Below are positions 61,246 through 64,000 of a DNA stretch of 64,000 bases, in pieces. Origin of the DNA: CAWDMC01 sp963803295 (lineage in GTDB: Bacteria > Acidobacteriota > Terriglobia > UBA7540); assembly GCA_963803295.1 (NCBI GenBank), contig CAWDMC010000022.1:310001-374000 (forward strand), read 5' to 3'. Position 1 is the stretch's first letter. Every line of letters starts with the position of its first letter. The notes under the pieces are model-generated. The model had not been told where the DNA came from and did not search any database. It worked only from the letters and a program-made list of their open reading frames with translations. The position numbers were made by a program, and so were the translations under genes.

Positions 61246-61326
61246 ACGACATTACGCGAACTCGAAGGCGAACCGATAGAAATAAACAGGCGCGCCGATT
61301 CGCGCGAACGGGAATTCACTATTTAG
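61246..61326 (+). other. Second orphan MCP-tail copy
   Basis: 61246-61326 reads ...LEGEPIEINRRADSRERE then FTI and stop, a third copy of the receptor tail directly before cheW. No ORF leads into it (stop just upstream). Confidence 0.75.
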
Positions 61327-61336
61327 GAGAAAGACG

Positions 61337-61846
61337 ATGAGCATTGCAATTACCGAGACCCGTCAATATATGACCTTCAAGCTGGGCGACGAGCTGTTTG
61401 CCATCGACGTCGCCCAGGTGCGCGAGGTGCTGGAGGTCGGCCAGATCACCAAGGTTCCCGCCGCCCCGGACTACATGCGCGGCGTGGTAAACGTGCGTGG
61501 GCAAGCGATTCCAGTGGTAGAGCTACGCCTGCGGTTCGGGCTGCCCGAAGGCGTCGACACCGTGCACACCCGCATCATCGTCATGGAGCTCGAACTCGAT
61601 GGCGAGCAGGTGGTGCTCGGCGGCATGGCGGACAGCGTCCATGAAGTGATCGAGCTTGAGCCCGGCAACATCAATCCGCCGCCGCGCATCGCGATGCGCT
61701 GGCGGACAGACTTCATTCAGGGCATGGGCCGCCGGGGCGATGATTTCATTATCATCCTCGACGTGAACGCGGTGTTCTCTTCGGACGAGCTGGCGCTGGT
61801 CGGCGCGATCGAGGGCGCGCCTGAAGAGGCATCCGTCCTTGCGTAG
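61337..61846 (+). CDS. cheW: CheW coupling protein 1
   Basis: 169 residues, AGGAGAAA upstream. SH3-like CheW fold: FKLGDELFAIDVAQVREVLE, PAAPDYMRGVVNVRGQAIPV, and GDDFIIILDVNAVFSSDEL. 70-80% identical to the next gene: a tandem duplication. Confidence 0.95.
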   Translation: MSIAITETRQYMTFKLGDELFAIDVAQVREVLEVGQITKVPAAPDYMRGVVNVRGQAIPVVELRLRFGLPEGVDTVHTRIIVMELELDGEQVVLGGMADSVHEVIELEPGNINPPPRIAMRWRTDFIQGMGRRGDDFIIILDVNAVFSSDELALVGAIEGAPEEASVLA

Positions 61847-61902
61847 CGCCCTGTCCTTATGATTTGCGGTGAATCCGGACGAATCTGGAGAAGATTATAA
61901 CT

Positions 61903-62397
61903 ATGATTACCGAGACCAGTCAATATATGACGTTCAAACTCGGCGACGAATTATTTGCGATCAACGTCGCCCAGGTGCGTGAGGTGCTGGAAGTTGGCCT
62001 GATCACTCAGGTGCCGACCGCGCCGGACTACATGCGCGGGGTGGTAAACGTGCGGGGTCAGGCGATTCCGGTGGTGGATCTGCGGCTACGCTTCGGCCTT
62101 TCGCAAGCCGCCGAGACCGTGCACTCCCGCATTATTGTGATGGAGCTCGAACTCGATGGCGAACTGGTTGTGCTGGGCGGCATGGCCGACAGCGTCCACG
62201 AGGTGATCGAGCTTGAGCCCGGCAACATTAATCCGCCTCCGCGCATCGCCATGCGCTGGCGCACGGACTTTATTCAGGGAATGGGAAAACGCGGGGACGA
62301 TTTCATTATCATTCTCGATGTTAATGCGGTGTTCTCCTCCGAGGAGCTCGCGCTGGTCGAGAGGACCCCGGCGGCCGAAGCGCTCGTATCGGCTTAG
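61903..62397 (+). CDS. cheW: CheW coupling protein 2
   Basis: 164 residues; GGAGAAG upstream. Paralogue of CheW1 with the same motifs (YMRGVVNVRGQAIPVVDLRL). The two differ mainly near residues 70-80 and at the C-terminus. Confidence 0.95.
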   Translation: MITETSQYMTFKLGDELFAINVAQVREVLEVGLITQVPTAPDYMRGVVNVRGQAIPVVDLRLRFGLSQAAETVHSRIIVMELELDGELVVLGGMADSVHEVIELEPGNINPPPRIAMRWRTDFIQGMGKRGDDFIIILDVNAVFSSEELALVERTPAAEALVSA

Positions 62398-62483
62398 CTG
62401 GATGCTCGATGACGACGGTTTTGGGTGGGAGCACCATAGCTTCATGGTCTCTGCCCACGATGACAGGCTTAGGTAAGAAACTT

Positions 62484-63339
62484 ATGGTCGGCACTGACAC
62501 TGTAGACGTCTGCGATCTCTCGACGGAGATGTTCGACCGCTTCGCGCAGTTTATTGGGAGCGAGCTCGGCATCAAAATGCCGGATTCCAAGCGGACCATG
62601 ATTCAAAGCAGGCTGCTGCGCCGGGTTCGCGAGCTCCATCTTCAGTCGGTCGAGGAATACGGCCAGTATTTCTTTGCCTCGGCCAATTCCGAAGAGCGCC
62701 ATCATTTCATCAACGCCGTCACCACCCATAAGACAGACTTCTTTCGCGAGCCGCAGCACTTCGATTATCTGGCACGGGTGGCGCTGCCCACGCTGCACCG
62801 CCATGCGGAAGGACCCAATTACCGGCTGGGGGCCTGGTCGGGCGCGTGTTCCTCGGGCGAGGAGCCCTACACTCTGGCCATGGTGCTCGATCAGTACGCG
62901 CGCCAGCAGCCGGGATTCGACTTCGCCATCCTGGCGACGGATGTCTCGTTGACGATAGTGGAGAAGGCGCGCACCGGCATCTATTCCGAAGCGCAAGTCA
63001 GCCCCGTGCCGCCGGACCTGCAAAAGAAGTACCTGTTGCGCAGCAAGAACCAATCGCAAAGGCTGGTTCGCGTCGCCCCCGACCTGCGCAAGAGGGTCAG
63101 CTTCCACACGCTGAACCTGATGGATGAGCGACTACCAGGTGAAGGACATGTTCGATGTCATCTTCTTGCGAAACGTGCTCATCTACTTCGACCGGAGCAC
63201 GCAGGAAGCGGTGATCAACAAGATCTGCCGAAACCTCGCTCCTGGCGGTTACCTGTTCGTCGGCCACTCGGAATCGCTGGCGGGCCTGGAGGTGCCTGTC
63301 AAGCTGGTGCGGACGTCGATCTTTCGCAAGCCGTTTTGA
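62484..63339 (+). pseudogene. cheR: Chemotaxis methyltransferase CheR, frameshifted
   Basis: ATG at 62484 after AGGTAAG. N-terminal helical domain, then THKTDFFREPQHF, WSGACSSGEEPYTLAM (motif I) and ATDVSLTIVEKAR. Near 63126 the frame breaks: HTLNLMD should continue SDYQVKDMFDVIFLRNVLIY but that lies in another frame, which ends at 63339 (...FRKPF). One extra base separates the two. A second ATG at 63124 could initiate only the C-terminal fragment. Confidence 0.8.
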
Positions 63340-63360
63340 AGAAGGGAAAGTGAAGCTGCC

Positions 63361-64000
63361 GTGATATCGCAAACCAAGGTTCGAGTTCTGATTGTCGACG
63401 ATTCGGCCGTGGTGCGTCAGGCCATGAAAGAGATGCTCGAGACCGATCCGCAGATTGAGGTCATGGGCGTGGCCTCGGACCCTTACGTGGCCGTAGAGCG
63501 CATGAAACACGCGGTACCCGACGTCATCACCCTCGACATCGAAATGCCGCGGATGGATGGCTTGACCTTCCTCGAAAAGATCATGAGCCAGCATCCGATC
63601 CCGGTGGTGATCTGCTCCACTCTGGCGCAAGGTGGTTCCGATGTCGCATTTGCCGCCCTCGAAAAGGGCGCGGTCGAGATCATTACCAAGCCCAAACTGG
63701 GGGCAAAGGAATTCATCGAGGAGTCTCGCGTGCGCATCTGCGACGTCGTGAAGTCGGCCGCGCTTGCCCGCCTCCGGAAGTCCAACGCCGGGGTCTCGCG
63801 ACAGGTGACTCCCAAGTTAACCGCCGATGCCGTCCTCGAAAAGCCCGTCTCGCATGCCCTGATTCAAACCACGGAAAAAGTGGTGGCGGTAGGCGCCTCC
63901 ACCGGAGGAACCGAGGCGCTGCGGGAATTCCTCGAAGCCATGCCGATCGATTGTCCGGGAATCGTCGTCGTCCAACACATGCCGGAAGGATTCACCGCCC
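63361..64000 (+). CDS. cheB: Chemotaxis methylesterase CheB, 3' end outside window
   Basis: GTG start at 63361, 22 bases after cheR, with GAAGGGAAAG upstream. Receiver domain (VRVLIVDDSAVVRQAM, VITLDIEMPRMDGLTF with the phospho-Asp, KPKLG) followed by the esterase domain up to the edge: VGASTGGTEALREFLEAM with the catalytic Ser, and VVVQHMPEGFT. Removes methyl groups from receptors. Confidence 0.95.
   Translation, partial: MISQTKVRVLIVDDSAVVRQAMKEMLETDPQIEVMGVASDPYVAVERMKHAVPDVITLDIEMPRMDGLTFLEKIMSQHPIPVVICSTLAQGGSDVAFAALEKGAVEIITKPKLGAKEFIEESRVRICDVVKSAALARLRKSNAGVSRQVTPKLTADAVLEKPVSHALIQTTEKVVAVGASTGGTEALREFLEAMPIDCPGIVVVQHMPEGFTA

Overview
The window most resembles an Acidobacteriota chromosome segment, probably from a metagenome-derived or slowly decaying genome. 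This is inferred from gene content: giant SBBP-repeat/choice-of-anchor-D surface proteins, an 'ANRANAKKSTGPRT' protein, Tat-exported Fe-S proteins, a DUF6599 gene, many GC-rich REP-like hairpins, and a siroheme reductase with a HEPN-like tail. No rRNA, tRNA or CRISPR array was seen. At least seven genes carry an in-frame stop or a single frameshift, so either many loci are decaying or the assembly has small indels.

Layout. 1-5.7 kb: the end of a BNR/sialidase-like gene, a DipZ-like thioredoxin gene interrupted by TGA, an ICMT-like methyltransferase, and a SAM methyltransferase fused to a broken TPR remnant. 6-11.6 kb: accessory DNA with two defective IS110 copies, three copies of a roughly 145-bp hairpin repeat (one lacking IS110), YceI, and a coupled methyltransferase/FAD-reductase pair with a G-tract frameshift. 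11.6-25.7 kb: the ANRANAKKSTGPRT protein, an M1 peptidase with a membrane partner, and an outer-membrane protein followed by two giant SBBP proteins (the second frameshifted). 26.5-31.5 kb: a five-gene operon (DUF6599, DUF362, NapH-like, NapG-like, Tat aldo/keto reductase with two Fe-S clusters) that looks like an uncharacterised extracytoplasmic redox system. 32-35.5 kb: a RhaT-like transporter and a Tat-exported GH2 enzyme. 35.5-38.6 kb: a fluoride riboswitch, crcB and DUF190 genes, next to a complete IS. 38.8-47.1 kb: a NosL-like protein and a CusCBA-type metal efflux operon.

47.1-54.7 kb: a phosphoribosyltransferase, OsmC, a STAS plus Crp/Fnr operon, a CPBP pseudogene, and a nitrite/sulfite reductase. 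54.7-64 kb: a chemotaxis cluster (cheD, STAS, cheA, mcp, a barrel protein, cheW x2, cheR with frameshift, cheB running off the end). Between the mcp and cheW lie two orphan copies of the receptor's C-terminal tail, scars of lost receptor genes.

The most notable link is regulatory. GTGA-N6-TCAC palindromes of the type expected for the local Crp/Fnr protein (recognition helix RETVxR) occur as pairs spaced exactly 22 bp upstream of osmC, upstream of the STAS-crp operon, and in the intervening gene-poor region. A nearly identical single site lies about 50 bp upstream of the DUF6599/DUF362/aldo-keto reductase operon. This suggests one regulon that includes the uncharacterised exported Fe-S system.
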